A stretch of DNA of 64,000 nucleotides from assembly GCA_049801375.1 (NCBI GenBank), contig JBARKJ010000030.1, forward strand, positions 1-64,000, written 5' to 3'. This DNA comes from JBARKJ01 sp049801375 (GTDB lineage: Bacteria > Nitrospirota > JACRHJ01). The notes below the pieces were generated by a model. It ran no database searches and was not told the origin of the DNA. It saw only the letters and a program-made list of their open reading frames with translations. Positions 8,997 to 17,662 of this stretch are shown piece by piece (position 1 is the stretch's first letter; each line of letters starts with the position of its first letter). Position numbers and translations under genes: made by a program.

Positions 8997-9434
8997 TTAA
9001 TCGAACTCCAGCATCGCAATGCCTGTCTTCTCGTTGACTTTCTTCCCGGCGTTTATGCCCGTCACCTCTACCAGCATCGCCTCCACCACGAGGAATACTT
9101 TATCGTCCTTGCGTATGCAGCCGGTCAGCGTAGTCGCGCCCTTGCCCACCGCGCCGTGCAGGTGTATGGCGGGCTCGCCGTCCTTTAAAAAAACTGAGCC
9201 GATACCCGCTACCTCGCGCCCGTCGGTGAAGTTCTGCCACATCGGCTCCGGCGGGAGCACGGGTTCTTTCGGGCCGCAGACCATCGAGGCCTCGCGCATG
9301 CCGCCGAGCAGGAAGAAGAAGCCGGCGGTTACTTTTTCGTCTTTCGCTACCTTTATGACGCCGTCTAGCAGGCTGTCCCCGTCTTCGTACTTCAAGATAA
9401 ATACCCTGCCAATGTTACCGGACCGATATTGCAT
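8997..9434 (-). CDS. PPC/DUF296 domain protein
   Basis: A 145-residue single-domain protein of the PCC/DUF296 family, recognised from FILKYEDGDSLLDGVIKVAKDE near the N-terminus, LGGMREASMVCG, and HLHGAVGKG with its His-x-His pair near residue 93. In plants the domain occurs with AT-hooks; bacterial stand-alone versions form trimers and have no firmly established function. It has a good ribosome binding site (AAAGGAG) and follows glgC by 16 bases on the same strand, so it is probably co-transcribed. A role in sugar-nucleotide metabolism is not supported by sequence beyond this adjacency. Confidence 0.85.
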   Translation of the reverse strand: MQYRSGNIGRVFILKYEDGDSLLDGVIKVAKDEKVTAGFFFLLGGMREASMVCGPKEPVLPPEPMWQNFTDGREVAGIGSVFLKDGEPAIHLHGAVGKGATTLTGCIRKDDKVFLVVEAMLVEVTGINAGKKVNEKTGIAMLEFD

Positions 9435-9450
9435 GAAGCTCCTTTTATAG

Positions 9451-10674
9451 TTACTCTATCTTCTGCCCCTTGGCGACCACGACCACTCCCCCTGGACTGA
9501 CGGTAAAACGCCGCCTGTCTTCCACCGGGTCGTAGCCGATGGTCGTCCCTGCCGGGAGCTTGACGTCCTTGTCTATTATCGCCTTCTTTATCTTGCATTG
9601 CCGGCCTATCTCGACCCGCTCCATTATGATGGACTCATGGATTTCGGAGTAGCTGTTTACCCGGACCGCGTGAGAGAGTACGGAGTCCTGTACCCTGCCG
9701 CCGGAGATGATGCAGCCGGAAGATACTATGGAGTCGAGCGCTATGCCGAGCCTTCCGCCCTTGTACTCCTGTGCGAAGACGAACTTTGCCGGCGGATACT
9801 GCCTCTGGTAAGTCCTGAGCGGCCACTGCTGGTCGTAGAGGTTGAAGAGCGGCATGATGGAGGCGAGGTCCATGTTGGCCTCCCAGTACGCGTCTACCGT
9901 CCCCACGTCGCGCCAGTATTTCGAACGCTTTTTGTTTTCGTCGATGAAGTTATATGCCAGGACCTTGCGCCGTTTGAACATCGTGGGGATGATGTCCTTG
10001 CCGAAGTCATGCGAGGTGGCCAGCTCCGCGTCCTCCCGGAGCATCTGGGTGATCGTCTCCGTATTGAATATATATATTCCCATCGAGGCGAAACATTTGT
10101 CCTTCTTGCCCGGTATGGTCTTCGGGTCCTTCTTCGGCTTCTCTTCGAACCCGACGATATTGTTGTCCTTGTCCACTTCGATTATTCCGAACTCGGAGGC
10201 CTCTTCCTTCGTCACCTCTATCGCGCTTACCGTGGCCTCGGCCTTCCTGCGCCGGTGGTACGCGAGCATCTTGGTATAGTCCATCTTATAGACGTGGTCG
10301 CCCGAGAGCACCACCAGTTCGGAGGGGCGCTCTTTTTCAATGGTATAGATATTCTGGTATATGGCGTCCGCCGTCCCCTGGTACCAGTGCTCGTCTATCC
10401 TCTGCTGAGGCGGGAGCGTCATTATATACTCGCCCATCTCAGGGTTCAGGAAATTCCAGCCCAGGTTTATGTGCCTCTCAAGCGAGTGGGACTTGTACTG
10501 GGTAAGGACGACGATCTTCCTGAGCTTCGAGTTGATGCAGTTGGAAAGCGTGAAGTCGATGATGCGGTACTGGCCGCCGAAGGGTACGGCGGGCTTTGCG
10601 CGGTGCAGCGTCAGCGGAGAGAGCCTTTCTCCTTTCCCCCCGGCCATTATCATTGCTAATACGTTATGAGGCAC
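9451..10674 (-). CDS. glgC: Glucose-1-phosphate adenylyltransferase
   Basis: This 407-residue protein has every ADP-glucose pyrophosphorylase hallmark: MAGGKGERLSPLTLHRAKPAVPFGG near the N-terminus, RIIDFTLSNCINS, WYQGTADAIYQN, LSGDHVYKMDY, FGIIEVDKDN, WRDVGTVDAYWEANMDL, and a C-terminal left-handed beta-helix region. It makes ADP-glucose from glucose-1-phosphate and ATP for glycogen synthesis and is normally allosterically regulated. The start is GTG at 10674, with AAGGAG a little far upstream. A TTGACC-17-TAATAT promoter precedes it. No glycogen synthase or branching enzyme is in the window. Confidence 0.97.
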   Translation of the reverse strand: MPHNVLAMIMAGGKGERLSPLTLHRAKPAVPFGGQYRIIDFTLSNCINSKLRKIVVLTQYKSHSLERHINLGWNFLNPEMGEYIMTLPPQQRIDEHWYQGTADAIYQNIYTIEKERPSELVVLSGDHVYKMDYTKMLAYHRRRKAEATVSAIEVTKEEASEFGIIEVDKDNNIVGFEEKPKKDPKTIPGKKDKCFASMGIYIFNTETITQMLREDAELATSHDFGKDIIPTMFKRRKVLAYNFIDENKKRSKYWRDVGTVDAYWEANMDLASIMPLFNLYDQQWPLRTYQRQYPPAKFVFAQEYKGGRLGIALDSIVSSGCIISGGRVQDSVLSHAVRVNSYSEIHESIIMERVEIGRQCKIKKAIIDKDVKLPAGTTIGYDPVEDRRRFTVSPGGVVVVAKGQKIE

Positions 10675-10701
10675 CTTATTTTAGTCTCCTTTGTCCAGTA
10701 A

Positions 10702-10730
10702 ATATTAACAGGAGCATCGTAGCGGGTCAA
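10702..10730 (-). promoter_or_regulatory. Sigma-70-type promoter for glgC
   Basis: On the - strand TTGACC (10730-10725) and TAATAT (10707-10702) are separated by 17 bases and lie 28 bases upstream of the glgC GTG start. Confidence 0.5.
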
Positions 10731-10780
10731 GGGCGGAAGGAGATTTTATTAAAAAAAAGATGTGAAGCTAAAAGGCGCGG

Positions 10781-12208
10781 TCATTTCATGACGGGATTGA
10801 TGGCCAGGGGCATCCTCAACGTGACGGAAGTGCCTTTCCCTGGCGCGCTTTCTATGTCTATTTTCCCGCCGTGGGCGCGGAGTATGGATTCCACTATCGG
10901 AAGGCCCATGCCCGTCCCTTCTTCCTTGGTGGTATAGAATGGGTCGAAGAGCCTGTCCATGCAGTCACCGGGTATGCCCTGCCCGGTGTCCTTGAACTGG
11001 ATATAAAAGCCGGTTAAGTCCTTCTTCAGCCCGGTTTTCACGGTCAGGGCCCCTCCGGCCGGCATCGCCTGAAGGGCGTTGATTATGATATTTAAAAAAG
11101 CCTGCTCCATCCTCTTCTCGTCCAGCAGGGCCTCGCGCAGCTTGTGGTCGTATTCTCTCGATATGCTGACGCCCATGCTCATACCTTGGAACTCTATCAT
11201 CTCGAGCACGGAATCGAGCACCCGGTGCGGTTGCGACGGGGCGAGGCACGGCTTCGGCAGCTTGGAGTAGTTCAGAAACTCGATAACGGTACTGCTCAGG
11301 CGTTCCGTCTCCATCTCCACAACCTCAAACAGCTTCCGTACCTCCGGCTGGGTCTTCAGCACTTCTTCCTTAAGGAGGTGCATGTTGATGAACAGGGAGT
11401 TCAGCGGATTTTTTATCTCGTGGGCGACTCCGGCGGCTATCGCGCCCATAGATGCCAGACGGTCTAGCTGCATGATCTTCGCCTGGGCGTCCTGAAGCTC
11501 CCGGTTTACCCTCTCCAACGTCGAGACTTTCTCCTCCAGGTCGTGATAGAGCTTCGAGTTCTCCAGGGCTATCGCCGCCAGGTTTCCGAAGACAGTAAGT
11601 GTCCGGAGGCGTTTTTCGTCGATGGAGCGGTCCCCGCCGGGCGACTCCACCGCTATTACGCCCAGGACACGTTTTTTTGACAGCATCGGGATGAACGCCA
11701 CCTGTTTAGAGGAGAGGATTTTCTCGAATTCCGGGTGCAGGGGCTCTTTCCCGCTTTTAATGTCCCTTAAAAGCTTTGGACGACGGCTTATGACCGTCTG
11801 GACCGGGTGCCCCTGCCCCCTCGAAACAGGCACGACAAAAGAGCGCACTTTTATGTCGAACGGCGCGCGCTCTAAAAGTTCGGAAATATTTTTCCGTCCC
11901 GGAGCGGTATCTTCCTCCTCCAGGGCGGTTACTCCCTCCCATATTTCCCTGGCCTCGTCGCCTTTCAGCGGTCCCACCCCAAGCCAGCCTTCAAGCGTGT
12001 GGTTCTGGTCGTTCATGAGCAGCAGGTATGCGCGGGAATAGCCGAATGCGTCGTCGGCGGTAAGGGACGTCAGGATTATATAGAGTTTTTCTTCGGTTGG
12101 AAGCTGGGTCTGGAGGAGGCGGTTGATGTCGTAAAGAGCCAGGAGTTCGCGGTTAGCCCTTTTCAAGTCCTCTATATAGTCCTTTTCCTTAGAGTCTTTT
12201 TTCTTCAC
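10781..12208 (-). CDS. Soluble GAF-domain sensor histidine kinase
   Basis: A 475-residue kinase without membrane segments. Residues 20-215 form a GAF-like sensory region (KLYIILTSLTADDAFGYSRAYLLLM through GVIAVESP), followed by a coiled coil (220-250). The HisKA box is GAIAAGVAHEIKNPLNSL with phospho-accepting His263. The ATPase domain has an N box (FLNIIINALQAMP), G1 (DTGQGIP), an F box (LFDPFYTTKEEGTGMGLPIV) and G2 (HGGKIDIESAPGKGTSVTL). No response regulator gene is adjacent, so its partner is unlinked. Such PAS/GAF kinases in related bacteria often pair with NtrC-type regulators, but that is inference here. Confidence 0.92.
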   Translation of the reverse strand: MKKKDSKEKDYIEDLKRANRELLALYDINRLLQTQLPTEEKLYIILTSLTADDAFGYSRAYLLLMNDQNHTLEGWLGVGPLKGDEAREIWEGVTALEEEDTAPGRKNISELLERAPFDIKVRSFVVPVSRGQGHPVQTVISRRPKLLRDIKSGKEPLHPEFEKILSSKQVAFIPMLSKKRVLGVIAVESPGGDRSIDEKRLRTLTVFGNLAAIALENSKLYHDLEEKVSTLERVNRELQDAQAKIMQLDRLASMGAIAAGVAHEIKNPLNSLFINMHLLKEEVLKTQPEVRKLFEVVEMETERLSSTVIEFLNYSKLPKPCLAPSQPHRVLDSVLEMIEFQGMSMGVSISREYDHKLREALLDEKRMEQAFLNIIINALQAMPAGGALTVKTGLKKDLTGFYIQFKDTGQGIPGDCMDRLFDPFYTTKEEGTGMGLPIVESILRAHGGKIDIESAPGKGTSVTLRMPLAINPVMK

Positions 12209-12285
12209 TCCTACCTCTCTGGAAAGGCTTTCAGCTTTAAATTCAGAATCAATATAGCATAAATAAGTAAGGCTGTCTCATATTT

Positions 12286-13662
12286 TTATCCCACCTCGTC
12301 GTATTCCCGGACCCTTAGCTTTACACCCAGCTCGTCCGCGGCAATCCTCCGGCACTCGTCAATATCCACACCCGGCATGGCCAGGGCCGTCACGGTTATA
12401 TCCGGGACGTACGCCTTAGCCCGGACTACGAACTCCTTCAGAGATTCATATGCGCCGTCCATCTCGGGCTTGCAATATTCTTCATACTGCGCTTCGCTGG
12501 GGAAGTTCAGGCTGACGGAGATTGCGTCAACCAGGCCCTTGATTTCGGGCAGAAACTTATCCCCGTGGATAAGCAGGGCGTGGCCGTTCGTATTTATCCG
12601 TACCCTTACTCCCTTCGCCTTTACCGCCTTCGCCACTCTCTTAATCGCGTCCAGCCGGAGGAAAGGCTCTCCATACCCGCAGAACACCACCTCCCGGTAC
12701 CGCTCGAACCCCAACCCCTCCATCGCGGAGAGTATCTCTTCCACGGACGGTTCGTTTTTGATGCGGAGGTTGTGGCCCTTGACGAAATCGGTGGTATTCC
12801 GGACGCAGAACACGCAGGCGTTCGTGCATCGGTTGGTGATGTTCAGGTACAGCGAATCGCGGATTGGATATGCGATCTGGCCCTCGGAGGGAGGCTCGCA
12901 AACGCCAAAGAGCCGGGTAGCATTCAGGCTCGTTATCCGCATTACGTCTTCCGGCGAGAGGCCCTTCAACCGGGCAAGCGTATCTACTACGTATTTCAGA
13001 TACGACGGCTCGTTGCGCTTTCCGCGCAGCGGCTTCGGGGCCAGGTACGGGCAGTCCGTCTCCAGGAGGAGCCGTTCTATGGGCACGGTCTTTATCACGT
13101 CCCGAAGCGGGTCCGCATTATTGAAAGTGAGGGTGCCGCCGACTGATATATACATACCGAGGTCGAGGGCCCGCCTAGCCATTTCCAGGCCGCCGGAGAA
13201 GCAGTGAAGGGTGCCGCCCGCTTCCGGCAGGCCGACCGAGGAGATGACGTCCATCGTTTCTTTTTCGGCCTCGCGGGAATGGATTATGACGGGCTTATTT
13301 ACGTCATTTGAGATTTGAAGCTGTCTTTTAAAGTGCTCCACCTGCGTATCCCTGGGCGAGAGGTCGTAGTGGTAGTCGAGGCCGATCTCGCCTACGGCGA
13401 CAGCCTTCGGATCATTCAGGAGTTCAAAAATTTCCGCGTAGTCCTCCTCCGCTGCCGACTTCACGTCGTGCGGGTGGAAGCCCGAAGAAAAATATACGTT
13501 GTCATATGTTTCGGCAAGCAAGCGTGCGGCCCGGCTGGATTTAATATCCGTGCCGATGGTGATTATATATTTAACACCCGCCTCTTTTGCCCTGGCCAGC
13601 ACTTCGGGCAGGTCTTCTTTAAACTGCTCCATGTCCAGATGCGCGTGCGTATCGACTATCAT
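12286..13662 (-). CDS. TatD-family metallohydrolase fused to a radical SAM domain
   Basis: This 458-residue protein combines two complete domains. Residues 1-255 are a TatD-type hydrolase with metal ligands His6 and His8 (DTHAHLD), Glu92 (GEIGLDY), His128 (IIHSRE), His153 (LHCFSG) and Asp203 (ETDCPY). Residues 265-458 are a radical SAM module with the cluster motif CTNACVFC (Cys279, 283, 286) and CGYGEPFLR. TatD proteins are DNases or D-aminoacyl-tRNA deacylase-like enzymes; the associated radical SAM family has no established reaction. Fusion of the two is known in anaerobes. Its ATG overlaps the stop of the upstream kinase gene by four bases. Confidence 0.92.
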   Translation of the reverse strand: MIVDTHAHLDMEQFKEDLPEVLARAKEAGVKYIITIGTDIKSSRAARLLAETYDNVYFSSGFHPHDVKSAAEEDYAEIFELLNDPKAVAVGEIGLDYHYDLSPRDTQVEHFKRQLQISNDVNKPVIIHSREAEKETMDVISSVGLPEAGGTLHCFSGGLEMARRALDLGMYISVGGTLTFNNADPLRDVIKTVPIERLLLETDCPYLAPKPLRGKRNEPSYLKYVVDTLARLKGLSPEDVMRITSLNATRLFGVCEPPSEGQIAYPIRDSLYLNITNRCTNACVFCVRNTTDFVKGHNLRIKNEPSVEEILSAMEGLGFERYREVVFCGYGEPFLRLDAIKRVAKAVKAKGVRVRINTNGHALLIHGDKFLPEIKGLVDAISVSLNFPSEAQYEEYCKPEMDGAYESLKEFVVRAKAYVPDITVTALAMPGVDIDECRRIAADELGVKLRVREYDEVG

Positions 13663-15293
13663 GATTTCACCGGAATCCTCACCGTAAATTTGCTCCCTTT
13701 GCCCAGTTCGCTCTCGACTGATACCCGGCCCCCGTGGGTGTCCACCAGGGACTTCACGACCGCCAGGCCCAGACCGGTGCCGCGTATGCCGGAGATGGAC
13801 TTCGACCGGTAGTACCGGTCGAATATGTGGGGCAGGTCTTCCGGCTCCATGCCGTATCCGTTATCCGCCACCGAAATCTCCACCGCTTCCGCGGCAGGTT
13901 TGCCGGCCTCGGCGCTTTCCATCCCGGCGCTTCTTGCTGAGACTACCACGGTGCCGCCGCTCATGGTGTACTTGATGGAATTGGATACCAGGTTCGTAAT
14001 CACCCGCAGCATTTTTTCCCTGTCCACCGTGATAACTGGCAACCCATCCGGAGCGTCCAACAGGATTTTAATATTCTTCTCCATCGCCTGGATGTTAAGC
14101 GTGGAGTAACATTCCTCCAGGAGGCTCGCAGGGTCTGTCTTAGCCAGGTCCAGCCGCATCATCCCCGCCTCGATCTTGGTCAAGTCAAGGTATTGCTCCA
14201 CCATATCCAGAATTCTCGCCCCGTTTGATTTTATGGAGGTTAAATATCCTTTTTCTTCAGACCCCAGTTTCCCCGATGCTTCTGACATGAGCAGGTCGGA
14301 ATAGCCCAGGATGCTGGTGAGAGGGGATTTCAAGTCATGGGTAATCAGGGAGATGAAATCCGATTTGCGCTTTTCCAGGAGCTTCTCCCCTGTCACGTCG
14401 TAAAACGTCTTTATCTCGCCTATCACTTTATTATTCTCGTCCAGCACCAGTGAACTGCTTATTTTGAACTGCCTGCCGTTTATCTCCGTCTCGACCATCT
14501 GGCCGTATCTCCCTATAATGTCTTTATAAACCTCGCAGTTGCTGCAGATATCCTCCAGCTTGCGCTTCACGCTCACCTGGACGCTTGCATGGCAGAAGGT
14601 CCCGGATATAAGCCAGCACCGCATATCGTCGGACATGTAGGCTGGGCAGTTTGTATGGATGCAGTTGAACGTCTCCCAGCACCTCTTGCCGCCGCGTGCG
14701 CCGTTGCACCGGAAGATGAGGGACTCCTTGACAGGCCCGTCCGGAAGCTCGCTTACCGTCTTCCCCTTCAGCTCTTCCGCCGCAACGCCCCATATAACGC
14801 TCATCATGGGGTTTATTTCCAGTATCTCGCCGGAGACGGAGAGGAAGATGACCCCGTCCGGTATGCTTTTGAATATCGCGGAAAGTTTCCCGTGCTCGAT
14901 AGTCAGGTTGTGCGTCCGTTCCTGCACCGACTTCTCAAGGTTTACGTTAGCATCGAGGATCTGGCGGTAGGAGTAGTCGAGGTTAGTTACCATCGCGTTG
15001 ACGGTTTCGGCAAGTTCCCTGATCTCCCGGGGACTGGTTACGTCCGCCCGCGCGGAGAGGTCGCCGGATATGATTTTGTATGCCGCCTCCCGTATTATGT
15101 CGAGCGGCCGGAGCACCTTGCGGCGCATGAGGAAAAACGGCACGAGCAAAAGGCTCGCGGTTACGATTGCCTCGACAATCCCCTTCTCCTGCCCCTCCAG
15201 CCCGAGATGGTCCATAATGAAATGGGCGGAGACTACGGTGATGACCGCGAGAAGCCACCAGATGACGAGCCTTCTGTCGAGGCTGAACCGCAT
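13659..15293 (-). CDS. Membrane sensor histidine kinase with HAMP, PAS and two-CW cysteine cluster
   Basis: The 544-residue kinase has two N-terminal membrane segments (about 10-28 and 38-56) enclosing a very short periplasmic loop, then HAMP (57-110), a coiled coil and a PAS domain (135-195). A cysteine-rich insert (196-253) follows, with eight cysteines at 196, 205, 211, 216, 226, 234, 250 and 253, including two Cys-Trp pairs; this matches the two-CW domain. The PAS half resumes to 300. HisKA has His319 in LITHDLKSPLTSILGYSDLL, and the ATPase domain ends with HGGRVSVESELGKGSKFTVRIP. The cysteines probably bind metal or respond to redox state (inference). It overlaps the downstream TatD gene by four bases. 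Confidence 0.92.
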   Translation of the reverse strand: MRFSLDRRLVIWWLLAVITVVSAHFIMDHLGLEGQEKGIVEAIVTASLLLVPFFLMRRKVLRPLDIIREAAYKIISGDLSARADVTSPREIRELAETVNAMVTNLDYSYRQILDANVNLEKSVQERTHNLTIEHGKLSAIFKSIPDGVIFLSVSGEILEINPMMSVIWGVAAEELKGKTVSELPDGPVKESLIFRCNGARGGKRCWETFNCIHTNCPAYMSDDMRCWLISGTFCHASVQVSVKRKLEDICSNCEVYKDIIGRYGQMVETEINGRQFKISSSLVLDENNKVIGEIKTFYDVTGEKLLEKRKSDFISLITHDLKSPLTSILGYSDLLMSEASGKLGSEEKGYLTSIKSNGARILDMVEQYLDLTKIEAGMMRLDLAKTDPASLLEECYSTLNIQAMEKNIKILLDAPDGLPVITVDREKMLRVITNLVSNSIKYTMSGGTVVVSARSAGMESAEAGKPAAEAVEISVADNGYGMEPEDLPHIFDRYYRSKSISGIRGTGLGLAVVKSLVDTHGGRVSVESELGKGSKFTVRIPVKS

Positions 15294-15297
15294 CGTT

Positions 15298-16197
15298 TTA
15301 CCTCAGGTCGAGTCCGCCGACGAGCCTGTATATGAAATTGCCGGTGATGGTGAAATTATGTATTTTCCAGTTGTCGGGAAGGGGGTTAAACGGGCTGGCG
15401 TCGAACAGGGCCTTCTTGGCCGCCTCGTCCAGCATTGGATAGCCGGAGGATTTCAGTATCGCCACGTCGGTTACCTTTCCCGATTTCTGGATGGTGAACT
15501 GCATCACGAGGTCCCCCTGTATGCCGTCCCGGCGCGCGATATCCGGGTACTCCCATCCTTCCTCTATCCGCTGTTTCAAGCCGTGCAGGTACGACGTGAA
15601 GTTAAGGTCTTCGGTATCCAGCGTGATCGCGTTCGGGTCCTTCGTCCGCTTCACGTCCTCGTCCACCTTGGCATACTGCTCAAGGTCTTTCATCGTCGGA
15701 AGCTTAAGCCTTGGGGGGGCCGACGGCTCCGTGCCTGCCGAACCAGCCGAAGGTGCGGACGGCGCACGGGCGACTGAAGGAGCGCCTGCCCCTGTTTGTC
15801 CGGCTGGAGATGCGGGCGCCGCGGGCGGAGCGGGCGCCGGACCCGGGACCTTCAAATCCCCCGGAGAAACCTTAGCCTGCGCAGGTGCCGGCTTAACCTC
15901 CCTGGGAGCGGGGAAGGAAGGCAAAAAAGAGCGCTGCGGGGCGGCTTCCTGGACAACCGTCCGAGGGACCGCCATCGCCATCCTCTGCGACATCCGGGCC
16001 GGGGGCCCGGACTCTTTCTTCGTCTGTGCAGGCAATACGGTGCTTGGCCCCAGCTTAGGCGGCTCCAGCAGGTCGACCGCTACCGGCTCCCTGGGCTTCT
16101 GCTCCTGGGGTTTCTCAAGCGCTATTAAGAGTACGACTGCCAGATGAAATATTAATGAAAGTACAAGGCAGTGGTATAAAAGACCCTTCTTCATCAA
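15298..16197 (-). CDS. TonB-like energy transducer protein
   Basis: A 299-residue protein with one N-terminal transmembrane anchor (about residues 10-28), a long proline/alanine-rich periplasmic spacer (30-170) and a C-terminal TonB-type domain (205-299). The latter is recognised from LKQRIEEGWEYPDIARRDGI, VMQFTIQKSGKVTDVAILKSSGYPMLDEAAKKAL and FNPLP. TonB couples inner-membrane ExbB/ExbD energy to outer-membrane transporters. No exbBD or receptor genes are nearby, so it may instead be one of the TonB/TolA-like proteins of unassigned partner. It is the first gene of an operon with the two-CW kinase (4-base gap) and the TatD fusion. Confidence 0.87.
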   Translation of the reverse strand: MMKKGLLYHCLVLSLIFHLAVVLLIALEKPQEQKPREPVAVDLLEPPKLGPSTVLPAQTKKESGPPARMSQRMAMAVPRTVVQEAAPQRSFLPSFPAPREVKPAPAQAKVSPGDLKVPGPAPAPPAAPASPAGQTGAGAPSVARAPSAPSAGSAGTEPSAPPRLKLPTMKDLEQYAKVDEDVKRTKDPNAITLDTEDLNFTSYLHGLKQRIEEGWEYPDIARRDGIQGDLVMQFTIQKSGKVTDVAILKSSGYPMLDEAAKKALFDASPFNPLPDNWKIHNFTITGNFIYRLVGGLDLR

Positions 16198-16218
16198 AAA
16201 CCTTTCAATTGGCCTGAA

Positions 16219-16246
16219 ATTATAGCATAATAAGGCTTTATAGCAA
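16219..16246 (-). promoter_or_regulatory. Promoter for the tonB-like / kinase / TatD operon
   Basis: On the - strand TTGCTA (16246-16241) and a perfect TATAAT (16224-16219) are separated by 16 bases, 22 bases upstream of the TonB-like start. Confidence 0.5.
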
Positions 16247-16289
16247 TAAAAAAATCCCCCCGGGGGCCTTTTGCGGATATATTCGTCCG

Positions 16290-17372
16290 ATGGGAACCGA
16301 TACGGAAAATAAAAGTAAGATTAACCTGTTAACCCTCGATGTTGATGGACTAAGGGCGTTTGTCGAGGGCCTCGGGATGAGACCTTACCGCGCCGCACAG
16401 ATATGCCGGTGGGTCTATGTTCTTGGCGCGGATTCCTTCTCCGGCATGACCGACTTATCTCGTGCGGATCGGGAAAAGCTTCAGGAAAACGCGGAACTGC
16501 GCCCGCCGGAACTCGTCAGCCGCCGGATATCCACAGATAAGACGGAAAAATACCTCTTCGGGTTACAGGACGGTGAAAAAATCGAGTCCGTCCTGATACC
16601 GGATGAGGACAGGCTGACCTTGTGCATCTCTTCCCAGGCCGGGTGCGCACTGGGATGCCGGTTCTGTCTGACGGGGGCGGGAGGGATAAGGAGAAACCTC
16701 CTGCCGCACGAGATAACCGGTCAGGTGCTCATGGCGGCGCGTTTCGTGGCGGCGGGCGGGCAGGCGGGGGGTGGAGAGGGGAAGCTCACCAATCTCGTCC
16801 TCATGGGGATGGGGGAGCCGCTTTTGAACATGGACAACGTGTTCGAGGCGTTAAGGCGCCTCACCTCGCCCGATATGTTCAATATCTCCCCCAGGAGGAT
16901 AACTCTCAGCACGGCCGGGGTGGTGCCGGGCATCAAGGCGCTTGGCGAGAGCGGACTCGGGGTGAACCTGGCCGTATCCGTAAACGCGCCGAACGACGAG
17001 ATCAGGGACAGGATAATGCCGATAAACAAAAAATATCCTCTGAAGGCGCTACTGAAGGCGTTGAAAGATTATCCGCTTGCCCCCAGGAGGCGCATAACCG
17101 TGGAATACGTCCTGCTAAGGGGACTTAATGATAAAATTGAACATGCGGCACAGCTAGGAAAACTCCTTCGGGGACTGAAATGCAAGATAAACCTGATTCC
17201 ATTCAACGAGCATGAGGGAAGCGAGTTTAAAAGACCGTATGCAAAAGCCGTGCTGGCCTTTCAGGAGAGGCTGCAATTTCAAAATTATACCGCATTCATC
17301 CGTGACAGCCGGGGGGCGGACATCCTCGCGGCATGCGGGCAATTAAGAGCGTCTTCCCCAGAAAATTCTTGA
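16290..17372 (+). CDS. rlmN: 23S rRNA/tRNA adenine-C2 methyltransferase RlmN
   Basis: The 360-residue radical SAM enzyme has the N-terminal accessory helices (RPYRAAQICRWVY), the [4Fe-4S] motif CALGCRFC (Cys119, 123, 126), GMGEPLLNMDNV, TLSTAGVVPGI, and the C-terminal cysteine in RDSRGADILAACGQL that forms the methylcysteine or covalent intermediate. RlmN methylates C2 of A2503 in 23S rRNA and A37 of some tRNAs. Length and motif order are standard. Its stop at 17372 lies inside the -35 region of the next operon's promoter. Confidence 0.96.
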   Translation: MGTDTENKSKINLLTLDVDGLRAFVEGLGMRPYRAAQICRWVYVLGADSFSGMTDLSRADREKLQENAELRPPELVSRRISTDKTEKYLFGLQDGEKIESVLIPDEDRLTLCISSQAGCALGCRFCLTGAGGIRRNLLPHEITGQVLMAARFVAAGGQAGGGEGKLTNLVLMGMGEPLLNMDNVFEALRRLTSPDMFNISPRRITLSTAGVVPGIKALGESGLGVNLAVSVNAPNDEIRDRIMPINKKYPLKALLKALKDYPLAPRRRITVEYVLLRGLNDKIEHAAQLGKLLRGLKCKINLIPFNEHEGSEFKRPYAKAVLAFQERLQFQNYTAFIRDSRGADILAACGQLRASSPENS

Positions 17373-17396
17373 CCAAAGTCCCCTCTGGTGTATAAT
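17369..17396 (+). promoter_or_regulatory. Sigma-70-type promoter for xseB-ispA-dxs-tlyA
   Basis: TTGACC at 17369-17374 and a perfect TATAAT at 17391-17396 have 16-base spacing; the -35 overlaps the rlmN stop codon. The GTG of xseB follows 33 bases downstream of the -10. Confidence 0.6.
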
Positions 17397-17428
17397 TTGC
17401 ATTTACTTCTATTTATGGAGGGTCTGCC

Positions 17429-17662
17429 GTGGCGGAAGAGAAGTTCGAGAATTCGCTGAAACGGCTTGAGAATATAGTTGCGAAAATGGAGAAGGGCGAG
17501 CTGCCCCTTAGTGAATCGGTAAAGCTTTTCGAAGAGGGCATTAAACTTACGCGCGCGCTCACGAAACAGCTCGAAGAAGCCGAGCGCAAGGTGGAGATAC
17601 TTCTAAAGGACCAGTCCTCTGGCACCAAAATCGAACCCTTTGAGCCGGAAGAGGGGGAATGA
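17429..17662 (+). CDS. xseB: Exodeoxyribonuclease VII small subunit
   Basis: The 77-residue product is typical in size and sequence for XseB: FENSLKRLENIVAKMEKGELPLSESVKLFEEGIKLTRALTKQLEEAERKVEILL, two antiparallel helices that bind the large XseA subunit (not in the window). The start is GTG at 17429 behind GGAGG. The stop overlaps the ispA ATG as ATGA, the usual xseB-ispA arrangement. Confidence 0.95.
   Translation: MAEEKFENSLKRLENIVAKMEKGELPLSESVKLFEEGIKLTRALTKQLEEAERKVEILLKDQSSGTKIEPFEPEEGE

Noticed and set aside
9598..10659. A 353-codon open frame antisense to glgC
   Set aside because: glgC on the other strand is unambiguous; the antisense product has no recognisable motif or ribosome binding site.
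16251..16276. A terminator at the CCCCCGGGGG sequence before rlmN
   Set aside because: The two arms abut without a loop and the following T tract is short, so a functional terminator is unlikely.
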